Assembly (NCBI RefSeq): GCF_023195535.1
Contig: NZ_JALPNF010000001.1
Span: 186,001 to 250,000 of the forward strand
Source of the DNA: Sphingomonas faeni
Lineage (GTDB): Bacteria > Pseudomonadota > Alphaproteobacteria > Sphingomonadales > Sphingomonadaceae
Length of the DNA: 64,000 nucleotides
Direction: 5' to 3'
Below the pieces are notes generated by a model. The model did not search any database. It was not told where the DNA came from and saw nothing but the letters and a program-made list of their open reading frames with translations. Below are positions 26,354 through 36,200 of the stretch, one piece after another (position 1 is the stretch's first letter; each line of letters starts with the position of its first letter). The position numbers and the translations under genes were made by a program.

Positions 26354-27432
26354 TTCTTCGCTCCTTCGTCTTCGCTTGGCTTCGACATCGACGCCTTCTG
26401 ATCGTCCTTGGCGGGCGCCGTCGGGCGGCGGCGGCCGAACTCGAGCGGGAAGTCGTTGAGTTGACGCCAGAGTTCGTAGCCGACGAGCACCGTCTCGCCC
26501 TGCACCCAGCCGCGTACCTTGCCGCCGGGCCGGGCGAACTCGCGGGCGGGCCAGGCCGGTTTGCCCGGTTGCGGCTCGACGAGGATGCGGAACAGCCCGT
26601 CGACCGCGGCATTGGGGTCGATCGTGCGGACGCGGCCATCGAACATGCCTTGTGCGACCGATGGCCACCCGCTGAACTGGATAGCGGGCCAGCCTTCGAA
26701 TTCCAGTCGAACCGGTCGACCGGTCCGGAGCAGGGGCACGTCGCGTCCGTCGATGAACAGCTCGACCGCGCGCTCGACCCGTTCCGGGGCGATGACGGCC
26801 AGTACCGTCCCCGGCGAGACCATCGCCCCCCCGGTTGCGGCGTTGAGCTGCTGGACCCGGCCTTCGCGGGGCGCCCGCACCATTTGCACGGACTGGCGGT
26901 TGAGTTGGATGTCGATCCGGTTGAGTTTCGCCCGTGCTTCCGCAAGTTTTGCGCCGGCGTCCGCGACCTTGATCTGCGTCTGCTCATAGTCACGCCGGGC
27001 GGCCAGCCCTTCGGCAAACAACTGCGCGGTGCGCGACACGTCGATACCGGCGACCGCCCGGCTTTGCTGGATGGCCGCGATCTCCGCCTGCACCTGGGCA
27101 CGTTCGGCGGCGAGGCGGGACAGCAGGTCGGGATCGAGATCCACGACCCGCGCGATCGGATCGCCCTTGGCGACGTGCTGGCCATCATGGACGTACCAGC
27201 GCTCGACGCGACCGGGCACGAACGCGGTCACCTGCTGCTGCCGATCGTCGGGATCGAGCGCGACAACTTGGCCTGTGCCGCTCGCGGTCTGCACCCAGGG
27301 GACCAGCGCCATGATCGCGCCCGCTGTCGCAACGCCGATCAGCAGCAACCAGGCAAGCGTCGCTGCCACGCGGGGTGGCCGCATCTTGGCCAAGGTAGAG
27401 AAATGCGCGGGGCGATCAGGCGTGTACGACAT
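26350..27432 (-). CDS. HlyD-family periplasmic adaptor subunit
   Basis: A 360-residue membrane-fusion protein. One N-terminal transmembrane helix ('VAATLAWLLLIGVATAGAI', about residues 22-40) is followed by a barrel-sandwich/lipoyl half ('VTAFVPGRVERWYVHDGQHV'), a helical hairpin of about 80 residues, and the second half-motif 'VRAPREGRVQQLNAATGGAM'. It would bridge an inner-membrane transporter and the TolC-type protein encoded next. The start has an excellent ribosome site (AAAGGAGGGG) and overlaps the end of the ABC-like gene by 17 bases. A charged, lysine-rich C-terminal tail (last 25 residues) is unusual but of unclear meaning. Confidence 0.88.
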   Translation of the reverse strand: MSYTPDRPAHFSTLAKMRPPRVAATLAWLLLIGVATAGAIMALVPWVQTASGTGQVVALDPDDRQQQVTAFVPGRVERWYVHDGQHVAKGDPIARVVDLDPDLLSRLAAERAQVQAEIAAIQQSRAVAGIDVSRTAQLFAEGLAARRDYEQTQIKVADAGAKLAEARAKLNRIDIQLNRQSVQMVRAPREGRVQQLNAATGGAMVSPGTVLAVIAPERVERAVELFIDGRDVPLLRTGRPVRLEFEGWPAIQFSGWPSVAQGMFDGRVRTIDPNAAVDGLFRILVEPQPGKPAWPAREFARPGGKVRGWVQGETVLVGYELWRQLNDFPLEFGRRRPTAPAKDDQKASMSKPSEDEGAKK

Positions 27433-29116
27433 CGGTCCCCTCCTTTCGCGTGGCAGCGATCAGCGCGTCGCAGGTGTCGAACCGCCGCTGTCGGCGCAGG
27501 TCGAGCTGGAACCAGCCATCGAGGCTGATGTCCTCGGGTCTGCCGGTACACAGCAGAACGGTCGTCTGCGCTGCCTTCAACGCGCGCAGTGCCCTCGCAA
27601 GCCGGTCCGCGGGCACGAGATCGAACAACTGCGACAGCACCAGTACCCGCGGGCGTACGAGCAGTGCCTTTGCCAGCTTCAACGCGATGACCTCGGCGAT
27701 CGACAGGGGATAGCCGGACGCCGCGAGCGGTGTATCGAGACCGAGCGGCAACCGCGCAACGGTATCGCGCAAGCCGACCATGGTCAGCGCATCGAGCACC
27801 GCCGTCGGAATGGAGTCGTCATTGGCCAGGGTGAGATATTCGCGGATCGTGACCTCGACGATCGAGGGGCGGTCGAGCACCATGATCTCGGACCGCAATC
27901 GATACATGTCGAACGTCGCCATGTCCGCACCCCCGACGGTGATCAGGCCGCGCTCGGGAATGAGGTGGCGCCGCAGCACCATCGCCAGCAACCGCTCCGC
28001 GCCGCCATTGGGCAGGGTGACGAGCTGTTCGCCCGCCGCCACGGCAAAGTCGAAGCAGGCGTCCTCGATCTCGACGCCTGCGAGCTGTACGGCACCGTCG
28101 GCGGGTCCTGCGCTCGCCTTGGATACCGCCGGTTCCTGGCGGATCGCGTACAGCAGCGACAATTCCTCGGCGCTCGCGATCAGGTCGTACAACGTGTCCA
28201 GATACCAGCCGAGTTGCGACACGCCGTAGAAGACGCCGCTCAGGATCAGTTCGGCCGCGACCAATTGCCCGATCGACAGCTCGCCGCGCAAAATGAGGTT
28301 GCCGCCCAGCGCCAGCAGCGCCGCGCTGGCAAATGCGTAGAGGAGCAGGAACGCGACGGTCTGCGTGAAGGTGTAGCGGAAATAGCGGCGGTGCTTCTCG
28401 ACATAGGTCGCGGTGACCGCTTCGGAACGGTCCATCGCGAAATCGAGATGACGGCTGGATTTGTAGAAGCCGTTCGACGCGCCGACGCTCTCCAGCCACC
28501 GCGCGGCGTCGTGCTTGGCGTGGCTGAGCGCGACCGCGGACCGGATCGACCCCCGCGACCAGATCAGCCAGATCGCCAGGACGAGCACGACCAGCAGCGC
28601 GTTGAAGGCCAGGAAGAAGGGATGGTAGAAACTGGTGACGACGAGCCCGACCACGGATTGCAGCAGGATCGTGAAGCCGCCGATGATCAAGCTCGGCACC
28701 GCCTTCTGCACCACGACGAGATCGAAATAGCGGTTGAACAGGTCGCCACGGTTCTGATCGGCAAAGAACGGATTTTGCGCGTGTATCGCACGTGTAGTAA
28801 CCTCAGACACCACCCGCGCGAAAACATGCCGCTCGAACAAGGCCATGATCCAGAACCGCATCGCGCTGAGGCCGGCCACGAACAGCAGCAACAGCAATAG
28901 CAATCCCGCCAGCGTCCAGAGCGGCGCCGGTAACGCCGTGTTGGCAACATTGTTGATAAGAAGCTGGACCGAGATAGGAGTCGCTAGCGACAACAGGCTG
29001 ATCGCGATACCGTACACCGCTGCCAGACGGATGTACGGGATGTCTGGCCCTACGACCTGATCCAGCCATTCGCTTGCCTGGCGCCATCCAGTCCGTTCGC
29101 CTGCCACATGCATCAT
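27416..29116 (-). CDS. ABC-exporter-like membrane protein with degenerate nucleotide-binding domain
   Basis: A 566-residue protein with the layout of a type I exporter half-transporter: about six helices (residues 25-300), then an NBD-like domain (about 345-540). All ATPase motifs are altered. The Walker A position reads 'LPNGGAERLLAM' (368-379, no GK[ST]), the signature position 'LSIAE' (471-475) replaces LSGGQ, the Walker B end reads 'VLVLSQLFDL' with Ser495-Gln496 where Asp-Glu is expected, and the H-loop His is absent ('TVLLCTGRPEDIS'). The frame is intact over the whole gene, so this is not recent decay. It is followed by HlyD and TolC genes and preceded by an OxyR-like regulator. Known families suggest export; how it could be energised is open. 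Confidence 0.8.
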   Translation of the reverse strand: MMHVAGERTGWRQASEWLDQVVGPDIPYIRLAAVYGIAISLLSLATPISVQLLINNVANTALPAPLWTLAGLLLLLLLFVAGLSAMRFWIMALFERHVFARVVSEVTTRAIHAQNPFFADQNRGDLFNRYFDLVVVQKAVPSLIIGGFTILLQSVVGLVVTSFYHPFFLAFNALLVVLVLAIWLIWSRGSIRSAVALSHAKHDAARWLESVGASNGFYKSSRHLDFAMDRSEAVTATYVEKHRRYFRYTFTQTVAFLLLYAFASAALLALGGNLILRGELSIGQLVAAELILSGVFYGVSQLGWYLDTLYDLIASAEELSLLYAIRQEPAVSKASAGPADGAVQLAGVEIEDACFDFAVAAGEQLVTLPNGGAERLLAMVLRRHLIPERGLITVGGADMATFDMYRLRSEIMVLDRPSIVEVTIREYLTLANDDSIPTAVLDALTMVGLRDTVARLPLGLDTPLAASGYPLSIAEVIALKLAKALLVRPRVLVLSQLFDLVPADRLARALRALKAAQTTVLLCTGRPEDISLDGWFQLDLRRQRRFDTCDALIAATRKEGTDVVHA

Positions 29117-29169
29117 CCATCGTCGTTAGAACGATATGCACGCTCGGGTATCGATGCTATTGGCACAAG

Positions 29170-29205
29170 ATAGTGTGAGCTATAACATTGATAGGGTTTT
29201 CCTAT
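29170..29205. promoter_or_regulatory. OxyR-like four-part binding site before the exporter genes
   Basis: On the plus strand the region reads ATAG-N6-CTAT-N7-ATAG-N7-CTAT, nearly the OxyR tetramer arrangement ATAG-N7-CTAT-N7-ATAG-N7-CTAT, with one spacer a base short. It contains LysR-type T-N11-A boxes. It begins 54 bases upstream of the ABC-like start, and its last element overlaps the stop codon of the LysR-type gene. The product of that gene is the inferred binder. Confidence 0.5.
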
Positions 29206-30101
29206 GGGCCGACGACGCGAAGCATTTCCGCTATCAGACGATACGCGGGTGCCCGCCCCGCACCGCTACGCCATAACAGCCCTATTTCACGGTAATAGCG
29301 ACCACCCTTGATCGGTCGGACGATCACGTCGTCGCCATCTCGCACCTCCTGACGGACATATAGTTCGGGCAACAACGCAAGCCCCATTCCCATGCCGGCC
29401 ATCTGGCGAATGGCATCCAGACTCGTACCTTCATAATCGTTCAGCATGATCCCACCGACATCTGCAGCGATCGCCGCGACTTGTTCGGCAAGCCTGTATT
29501 CGGGCACCAATGTCAGCAGATTCTGACCTTGCAGATCGCCTGGTTCGATCGCGTGCTTCGTCGAGAGGGGATGATCGGTTGCCATCGCCAGCCACAAGGC
29601 TTCGCGGAACAGGCGTTCGGTGTGAAAGGCGCGTCCTGCGACTGGGAGCTGGAGCAGGATCAGGTCATGGTCGCCCGCGGCAAGCCCGCTTGTCAGCGTG
29701 GCAGGCAGCCCTTCGCGAATGTGCACGCGCAATGTCGGATGCTCGCGGTGCAGGCGCGCCACGAGGCTCGGCAGAAGATACGCGCCCAGCGTCGGCGACA
29801 CCCCCAGCCGGATCGTTCCGACGAGCGCATCCGCGGAAGCAGCACGGATTTCCTCCATATCTGTCAGTTCGAACAGGATACGTTTTGCCCGCTCCAACGC
29901 CTCTCGACCAAGCGGAGTAAGGATCGCGGGTCCACCCCGCTCGAACAGCGGAGCACCGATCACGAGTTCCAGACCGCGTATCTGCTGCGACAGCGACGGC
30001 TGGGATATCCCCATGCGCTCTGCCGCGCGGGTAAAGCTGCCGGTCTCGGCAAGCGCGACGAAGTAGCTGAGTTGACGGGTGGTGGTGCGGGGGCGGTGCA
30101 T
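29202..30101 (-). CDS. OxyR-like LysR-family regulator lacking cysteines
   Basis: A 299-residue LysR-type regulator with N-terminal winged helix ('LSYFVALAETGSFTRAAERM', 'SQPSLSQQIRGLE') and a substrate-binding domain resembling OxyR ('GVSPTLGAYLLPSLVARLH', 'GTSLDAIRQMAGMGMGLALL', 'IGLLWR'). In OxyR the peroxide-sensing Cys lies in a stretch of the form D-G-H-C-L-R-D-Q; here the matching stretch reads 'PEYRLAEQ' and the protein contains no cysteine at all, so classic disulphide sensing is excluded. Met at 30101 is preferred; the frame extends to 30137. It is 85 bases upstream of the ABC-like/HlyD/TolC genes on the same strand, and the OxyR-like box lies in that gap, so it probably controls them. 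Confidence 0.82.
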   Translation of the reverse strand: MHRPRTTTRQLSYFVALAETGSFTRAAERMGISQPSLSQQIRGLELVIGAPLFERGGPAILTPLGREALERAKRILFELTDMEEIRAASADALVGTIRLGVSPTLGAYLLPSLVARLHREHPTLRVHIREGLPATLTSGLAAGDHDLILLQLPVAGRAFHTERLFREALWLAMATDHPLSTKHAIEPGDLQGQNLLTLVPEYRLAEQVAAIAADVGGIMLNDYEGTSLDAIRQMAGMGMGLALLPELYVRQEVRDGDDVIVRPIKGGRYYREIGLLWRSGAGRAPAYRLIAEMLRVVGP

Positions 30102-30300
30102 GCCGCAGGCTACCGCGTCGCCGGTACGCCGTCGCACTCTAATTCTTAGTTTGGGGATCTTCGGATGGTTCGATCCTACCGCATCACAGCGCGTCGCTGC
30201 AGGGTTTCTCTTCCGCTATTCGGCCGTCGTCCCAGATGGCCACGTTTCGGCACCGGCAAAGGATGACTTTGCCGCTAGCCTCTATCACACAAATAATGGC

Positions 30301-30375
30301 TGGTGACCCCTACGAGAATCGAACTCGTGCTTACGCCGTGAGAGGGCGTCGTCCTAACCGCTAGACGAAGGGGCC
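30301..30375 (-). tRNA. tRNA-Glu (anticodon CTC)
   Basis: The minus strand folds as a complete 75-base tRNA including encoded CCA. The acceptor stem is GGCCCCT/AGGGGTC, the anticodon stem ACGCC/GGCGT encloses loop CTCTCAC with anticodon CTC, and the T-arm is ACGAG-TTCGATT-CTCGT. It lies between the LysR-type and DAHP synthase genes. Confidence 0.95.
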
Positions 30376-30458
30376 GTTAGCAGATGCGGGCGTCTACGGA
30401 ATGGGTCGGTAGCCGTCAAGACGGTCACCGACAATTCTTGCGACGCCCGCGCATTTTA

Positions 30459-31832
30459 TTAGGCGGCGACCTTCTTCCGCTCGGCCATTTCCTCGTTGAG
30501 CATTTCGGCCAGCAGGAACGCGAGCTCCAGGCTCTGGCTGGCGTTGAGGCGCGGGTCGCAGTGCGTGTGGTAGCGATCGGCAAGCGATTGCTCGGTCACG
30601 TCGACCGCGCCGCCGGTGCATTCGGTCACGTTCTGGCCGGTCATTTCGGCATGGATGCCGCCGGCGTGCGTACCCTCCGCGCGGTGGACCGCGAAGAAGC
30701 CGCGGACCTCGGCGAGGATGCGGTCGAACGGACGCGTCTTGTAGCCATTGGCGGCCTTGACGACGTTGCCGTGCATCGGGTCGCAGCTCCAGACCACCGG
30801 ATGGCCTTCGCGGGTGACGGCGCGGACGAGGCGGGGCAGGTTCGCCTCGATCTTGTCATAGCCGTAGCGCGTGATCAGCGTCATCCGGCCGGGTACGCGG
30901 CCGGGATTGAGCGTGTCGAGCATGCGGAGTAGCGCGTCTGGTTCGAGGCTTGGTCCACATTTGATGCCGATCGGGTTGCAGATGCCGCGGAGGTATTCGA
31001 CATGCGAAGACCCCTCGAACCGCGTGCGATCGCCGATCCACAGGAAATGTGCGCTCGTGTCGTACCAGTCGCCGGTCAGCGAATCCTGCCGGGTCAGCGC
31101 CTGCTCGTACTGGAGCAGAAGCGCCTCGTGGCTGGTGTAGAAATGCGTCTGCGCGAGCTGCGGCACGGTCTCGGGATCGATCCCGCAGGCGGCCATGAAC
31201 TCCAATGCCTCGCCGATCCGGTCCGCGGTCTCGGCATATTTCTTCGACCACGGGCTGCGGCCCATGAAGTCGTGCGTCCAGCGGTGGACCTGGTGGAGGT
31301 TCGCGTAGCCGCCCTGCGCGAACGCGCGCAGCAGGTTGAGTGTCGCGGCGGACTGCGAATAGGCGCGGATCATGCGCTGCGGATCGGGCGCGCGTGCCTC
31401 GGCGGTGAAGGCGATGTCGTTGACGTTGTCGCCACGGTAGGATGGCAGCTCGACGCCGCCGATCGTCTCGGTGTCGGTCGAGCGCGGCTTGGCGAACTGC
31501 CCGGCCATGCGGCCGAGCTTCACGACCGGGAGCTTCGACGCGAAGGTCAGGACGACGGCCATCTGAAGGATGACGCGGAAGGTGTCGCGGATATTGTTCG
31601 CGCTATGCTCGGCGAACGATTCGGCGCAGTCGCCGCCCTGAAGCAGGAACGCCTTGCCGGCCGCGACCTCGGCGAGGCTGGCGGTCAGGTTGCGCGCTTC
31701 GCCGGCGAAGACCAGCGGCGGGAAGGTCGCGAGCTGATCGGTCGCCGCGGTCAGCGCTGCGGCATCGGGATAGGTGGGGAGCTGCCGTGCTTCGTGACGC
31801 GTCCAGCTGTCGGGGGCCCAGTTCGCGGCCAT
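30459..31832 (-). CDS. 3-deoxy-7-phosphoheptulonate synthase, class II
   Basis: Condenses phosphoenolpyruvate and erythrose 4-phosphate to DAHP, the first committed step of the shikimate pathway, in the cytoplasm. The 457-residue length and sequence fit the plant/Mycobacterium-like class II enzymes: '[20 protein letters not shown]' (metal-binding Cys), '[19 protein letters not shown]', '[20 protein letters not shown]', '[12 protein letters not shown]' and '[15 protein letters not shown]'. The class is usually subject to aromatic amino acid control at the protein level. A perfect inverted repeat 39 bases before the start may add transcript-level control. It is a single-gene unit next to tRNA-Glu. 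Confidence 0.95.
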   Translation of the reverse strand: MAANWAPDSWTRHEARQLPTYPDAAALTAATDQLATFPPLVFAGEARNLTASLAEVAAGKAFLLQGGDCAESFAEHSANNIRDTFRVILQMAVVLTFASKLPVVKLGRMAGQFAKPRSTDTETIGGVELPSYRGDNVNDIAFTAEARAPDPQRMIRAYSQSAATLNLLRAFAQGGYANLHQVHRWTHDFMGRSPWSKKYAETADRIGEALEFMAACGIDPETVPQLAQTHFYTSHEALLLQYEQALTRQDSLTGDWYDTSAHFLWIGDRTRFEGSSHVEYLRGICNPIGIKCGPSLEPDALLRMLDTLNPGRVPGRMTLITRYGYDKIEANLPRLVRAVTREGHPVVWSCDPMHGNVVKAANGYKTRPFDRILAEVRGFFAVHRAEGTHAGGIHAEMTGQNVTECTGGAVDVTEQSLADRYHTHCDPRLNASQSLELAFLLAEMLNEEMAERKKVAA

Positions 31833-31870
31833 ATCATGTCGTCCGGATGGTGAATTGTGCGGCTGGCCAT

Positions 31871-31892
31871 GCGCGAAAACGCCTTTTCGCGC
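31871..31892 (-). promoter_or_regulatory. Perfect inverted repeat in the DAHP synthase leader
   Basis: GCGCGAAAA-CGCC-TTTTCGCGC forms a 9-bp stem with a 4-base loop, 39 to 60 bases upstream of the DAHP synthase start. It could be an operator half-palindrome or an RNA hairpin; the minus-strand transcript has no T-tract after it, so termination is less likely. Confidence 0.35.
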
Positions 31893-32081
31893 AATGAAGT
31901 AAAGCTTGTAGCCGTTCTACCTTAGACATTCTCGGCACCGGCGTAGCACTGGCCCAGCGACCCGCAACGACCAATGCGGAACGACCACCGCGGTCTGGCG
32001 ATACAGTCGGCGTGGCATCCTTCGTCATAATCGGACAAATTAGATATGGCGTGGGGGCTGCCCTTTTGGCATTAGCCCAAG

Positions 32082-32267
32082 ATGGATATGCCGTTACGCT
32101 TAATAGTCGCGTTTTCAATTATCGCCGCCAGCGTCGTGGTCGGTGTACCTGTTCTCGTGATGCTCGCTCGTCGCCGCCAGGCAGACAAACTGCGGCGGCG
32201 TGGTATCAAAAGTTATAACCGCACACCCCGCGCCTCATCGGTCGGACCATCGTCGAGCGATCAATAG
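32082..32267 (+). CDS. Small single-span membrane protein of unknown function
   Basis: A possible 61-residue protein with one transmembrane helix ('LRLIVAFSIIAASVVVGVPV', residues 5-24) followed by a strongly basic stretch 'ARRRQADKLRRRG', the pattern of an N-out or signal-anchored small protein. The tail is Ser-rich. The ribosome site is weak and two ATGs (32082, 32088) are possible. Its last seven bases overlap the 3' end of the convergent 2-hydroxyacid dehydrogenase gene. I do not recognise a family; coding status rests on the well-formed helix-plus-basic layout in an otherwise empty gap. Confidence 0.45.
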   Translation: MDMPLRLIVAFSIIAASVVVGVPVLVMLARRRQADKLRRRGIKSYNRTPRASSVGPSSSDQ

Positions 32268-33199
32268 CCTTCGCTCAGATCGGCTACGTTCCTCATCGGC
32301 GCACCCGACAAAAACGCGTCGAGATTTTGCAGAAACAGCGTCGCCCCGCGCTTGAACATCGTCGTCTGGCTCCGGCCGGACAGGTGCATGGTGACGATCG
32401 CGTTCGGTGCCGACCATAAGGGATGATCGGCGGGCAGCGGTTCGGGATGGGTCGGATCGAGAAACGCGCCGGCGATCGATCCATCCGCAAGCGCCGAGCA
32501 CAATGCCGCGTCATCGATCATCTCGCCGCGTGCGATGTTGATCAACCATGCCGAGTTCTTCATGCTCTCAAGCTCGGCCTTGCCGATCATAGCCTGAGTC
32601 GCGCCGGTCGACGGGGCCGCAAGAACGACCCAGTCGAACGTGCCGAGCTGGCCGCGCCAGGCGTCCGCTGTCGTCGTACCGTCGCGACCGGTCCGCGTGA
32701 CGCCGATGACGTCGACGCCGAACGCGGCAAGGCGATCGCCGATCAACCTGCCGATCGTGCCATAGCCGATGATCAGTGCCTTCGTGCCGTCGAGTTCGAC
32801 CTTGCCCGGCGCATCCTTGAGCCATTCATGGCGGTCGTGCGCGCGCAAGACCGTATCGAACCGCTTGGCCGCGACCAACACGCCCATCACCGCGTATTCC
32901 GCAACGGTTACCGCATTGATGCCGGCACCGTTCGTCAGGGTAACGCCGTTGGTCTTGAGAAAGTCGAGCGGGAAGGCGTCCAGTCCCGCATAGATCGTCG
33001 AAACCCATTTCAAGCGCGGTCCGGCAGCACGGATCGCTTCGGTCACGAGGTGGGTCGGCTGCATGTCGACCCAGGCGATGTCGGCATCGGCGATCATCGC
33101 GTTGGCCTCGGCGGGCGTCGAAAACCACGCGACATCGAGCGCGGGGGGAAGATGCGGTTCGAGGAGCGGGCGGGCGGCGGCGGGTAGAACGGCTTTCAT
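32261..33199 (-). CDS. D-2-hydroxyacid dehydrogenase family protein
   Basis: A 312-residue NAD(P)-dependent oxidoreductase interconverting 2-hydroxy acids and 2-keto acids. The Rossmann motif 'ALIIGYGTIGRLIGDRLAAF' lies at about residues 140-160, the substrate-binding Arg in 'INIARGEMIDDAALCSAL', the acid in 'DPTHPEPLPADHPLW' and the catalytic His in 'VTMHLSG'. The pattern is closest to the glyoxylate/hydroxypyruvate-reductase-like branch; substrate cannot be fixed. It is a single gene between the DAHP synthase and the ABC/M1 gene, with a 91-base gap to the latter. Confidence 0.88.
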   Translation of the reverse strand: MKAVLPAAARPLLEPHLPPALDVAWFSTPAEANAMIADADIAWVDMQPTHLVTEAIRAAGPRLKWVSTIYAGLDAFPLDFLKTNGVTLTNGAGINAVTVAEYAVMGVLVAAKRFDTVLRAHDRHEWLKDAPGKVELDGTKALIIGYGTIGRLIGDRLAAFGVDVIGVTRTGRDGTTTADAWRGQLGTFDWVVLAAPSTGATQAMIGKAELESMKNSAWLINIARGEMIDDAALCSALADGSIAGAFLDPTHPEPLPADHPLWSAPNAIVTMHLSGRSQTTMFKRGATLFLQNLDAFLSGAPMRNVADLSEGY

Positions 33200-33290
33200 A
33201 GGTCAAACATCGGCCCGCGACGCGCCCTGTCAAGCACTGCGCGCAACGGCGGCGCGCGATCACACCGCGCGCGGAGCATCTGTCGGGCGG

Positions 33291-36200
33291 TCACCCGCCC
33301 GTCACCGCGGCGACATTGTCGTCGCCGTTGCGGTCGACGTAGAGATTATAGGGGTCGACCCCCGCAAAGGCTGGCTTGCGTTTCGTGATGATGCGGATCG
33401 CCTGTTCGCCGGAGCGGACCTGACGACGTTCCTTCAATATGACGTCGTTGGCGGCGAAGCTGCCAAGGCCCGGGCGCTGGTCGAAGACACCGACGTCGAT
33501 CGTGTCGTCGAGCCGCGCCGGCTTCTCGGCGCCGACGCCATTGGCGTAGAATTTCGCAGCTTCGATCGTCAAAACGGTCTCGTACAGTCCGTCGGACCGC
33601 TTGCGCGTCACCGCCGCCTTGGTCTTGAGATCATACACGGTGATCCGGTCGAGGAGATCCAGCACGAGTTCCGTTTCGGCCGGGGTCCGTGCCAGCGAGA
33701 GGAAGCCGTCGACCAGATCGAGCGAGCGCGGATACGGCTTGCCCTTGAACCGGTAGCGCGCGAGCAACCCGCGGAGCATCGTGTTCACCCGAGCCTCGCC
33801 GAGCCGATCCTGGAGCAGATACATCACCAGCGAGCCCTTGCGGTAATGGATATAGCCCTGGTTCTCGACCCGATCGAGCGGGACTTCCTCGACGACTTCG
33901 CCGCCCCGCGAGCGGAGATAGCTGTCGAGCTCGTACTTCAGGAACCGGCGTATCTTGTCGTCGCCATATTGGTGTTTCATCACCATCAGCGCCGAATATT
34001 GCGCCATCGTCTCGATCAGCATCGAGCCGCCTTGCATGTCGGCGCTGATCAACTGATGGCCCCAATATTGATGGCCGAGTTCATGCGCCGTGACGTAGCT
34101 GATATAGTCGATCTTGGTAGGATCACGGTTGTCGGCGATGAAGCCGATCCGTTCGGAATAGGGGATCGTGCCAGCGAACGCCTGTGCGTAGCTCGCATAG
34201 CCCGGATATTCGAGGATGCGGGCATAGTCGAACTGATAGGGTCCGAAATTGGCGCGGTAATAGCGCAGCGATCGCTGCATCGCATCGAGCATGCGGTCGA
34301 CGTTGAAGGCATGCTGCGGGTCGTAGAATACGGTCAATGCGGTAGCGTCGGCGATCCGGGTCTTTTGCGCGTAGGCAGCGGACTGGACCGAGAAGAAGGC
34401 GAGGATCGGGACGGTCGAGACGAACCGCGCGGTGCGACGACCATCGACGACGCTATCGGAGACTTTTCGCCCGGGGGCGACCGGCACCTGGCCCGCCAGC
34501 GTCGAGATGGTGATATCGGACCGGACCCATGGTGCATTGTCGAGCAGGTTGCGATCCTGCGCGCTTCGGTCTTCAAGCTTGGCGGGACGAAGCTCTGGGG
34601 ACAATCCGTATTTCCGACGCTTGGACCGGTCCTGGAGAAGACCGTCCTTGCTCATGCCGAGTTGCGGGGAGAATTCGGCGTTCTGGAGAAATGTCCCGTT
34701 GCCGACCACGCGGATGTCGTCGCCGTTCGCGACAAGCCCGCGTTGCCAGCGGGTCGCGTGGAACGTCAACGTCCCACGAGCGCCGGGCGCCAGCGGCGTC
34801 GCGAACCGATAGATCCGGTATTGTAAATCGGCATCGTTCATCACCAGCGTCGCACCGGGAATGGCGACCGCGCCCAGCCGCGTCTTCTCGTCGCGCAGGC
34901 GGACGTGGAGGTCGTGGACCGGCGCGCCGGTATCGTTGACGAACGCATAGGTGCCATCGGCCTCCAGTCGGCGCTGGTCGGGATAGAGCGCGACATCGAG
35001 TCTGATATCGGTGACCGAGGGCTGCTTGACGCCGAAATAGCGCAGATACTTCTTTTCGTACGCCGCCTGCCGAGCCTCTCCGTCCTCGGTGGTGCGATAG
35101 GTGCCGATGACGTCCATCTGGTGATAGAGAAAGGCGCCGGTCGCGACCGCGACGAGCAGCGCGCCGGCGAGAACGACGCCCGGCGTGCCGAGCAAGCGGC
35201 GCGGCATCTGCGCCAGTCGAACACGAAGCCGCGTCTCGGTCCCGCGTCGCCACAGCAGGTGTGCGAAAACGCACAGACCGACCGCGATCGAGCCCCAATA
35301 GAGTCGCAGCCACCAAGCACGCGGGCCACCGATCTCGGCACCGTTCATATCGGACAGCTGGACCGCCCCGGTGCTACCGTAATCGTAGAGCGGATGTTCG
35401 AACCCGAGGTTCGCCAGCGTGATGGTCGCGACCAGATAGACGACCATGATCGCCCAGCCGATATATTTGTTCGGGCTGAGCGCCTGGACGAGCACCGCCA
35501 GCACCGCGAGGATCACTGCGTTTACGGTCATCGGCAGCACCCACCAGGCGAAATATTCGCCGAGCGCGAGCGTCATTTGGCCTTGGGCGAGCTGGACGAT
35601 GCAGGCGGTGACGACCGCCACGACGGAGGTCGCGAACAGCACGCCGGTGATCGCCAGGATCTTGGGCACCAGATACGCCCAGTTGGGCAGCGATGTCGCG
35701 TCGACGATCTCGTGCATCCCGCGCTCGCGGTCGCGCCAGACGAGCTCGCCCGAATAGTAGATCGCGATGATGATCGGGATGATACTGAACGCGCCCTCCA
35801 AGGCCCCGATGACCGCGAAGGTCAGCGGGCGGATCGCGGTGCCGTACATCTCGTTGGACGACAGCAGCGCGGCGAGTGCGTTGAAGATGCCGATCAGCAT
35901 GAGCACGAGGAACGCCGGGCTGCGGAATACCAGCGCCATCTCGAACCGGCAGCGTTCGCGCAGGCGCGTCCACGCGGCGGCATCCGGGCGTGCGGGGGGC
36001 AGGCGGTCGACCAACATCGGCGGGGTCGCGGCGAGCTTCGCGGTGGTGCGTCGTTGCTTGCGCAGCGCGCGTTTCGAGACGCCGCGCTCGGCGAACGAAA
36101 AGCGCGCATAGGCGATGCCGATCGCAACGAAGCCGATCAGGATCGCGAACAGCCGGTTCCACACGAGTATGCCGGCGAAGGGCGGCAGCCCGGCATTCGC

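Noticed and set aside
27416..29116. Degenerate ABC gene considered as a pseudogene
   Set aside because: There is no stop or frameshift, the transmembrane part is well formed, and it overlaps and precedes adaptor and channel genes with good signals, so it is treated as a functional gene with an altered domain.
32028..32038. TAATCGGACAA, one mismatch from the FadR-like operator pattern
   Set aside because: It lies between DAHP synthase and a doubtful small gene, away from pentose genes and not at a clear promoter; one such match in 64 kb can occur by chance.
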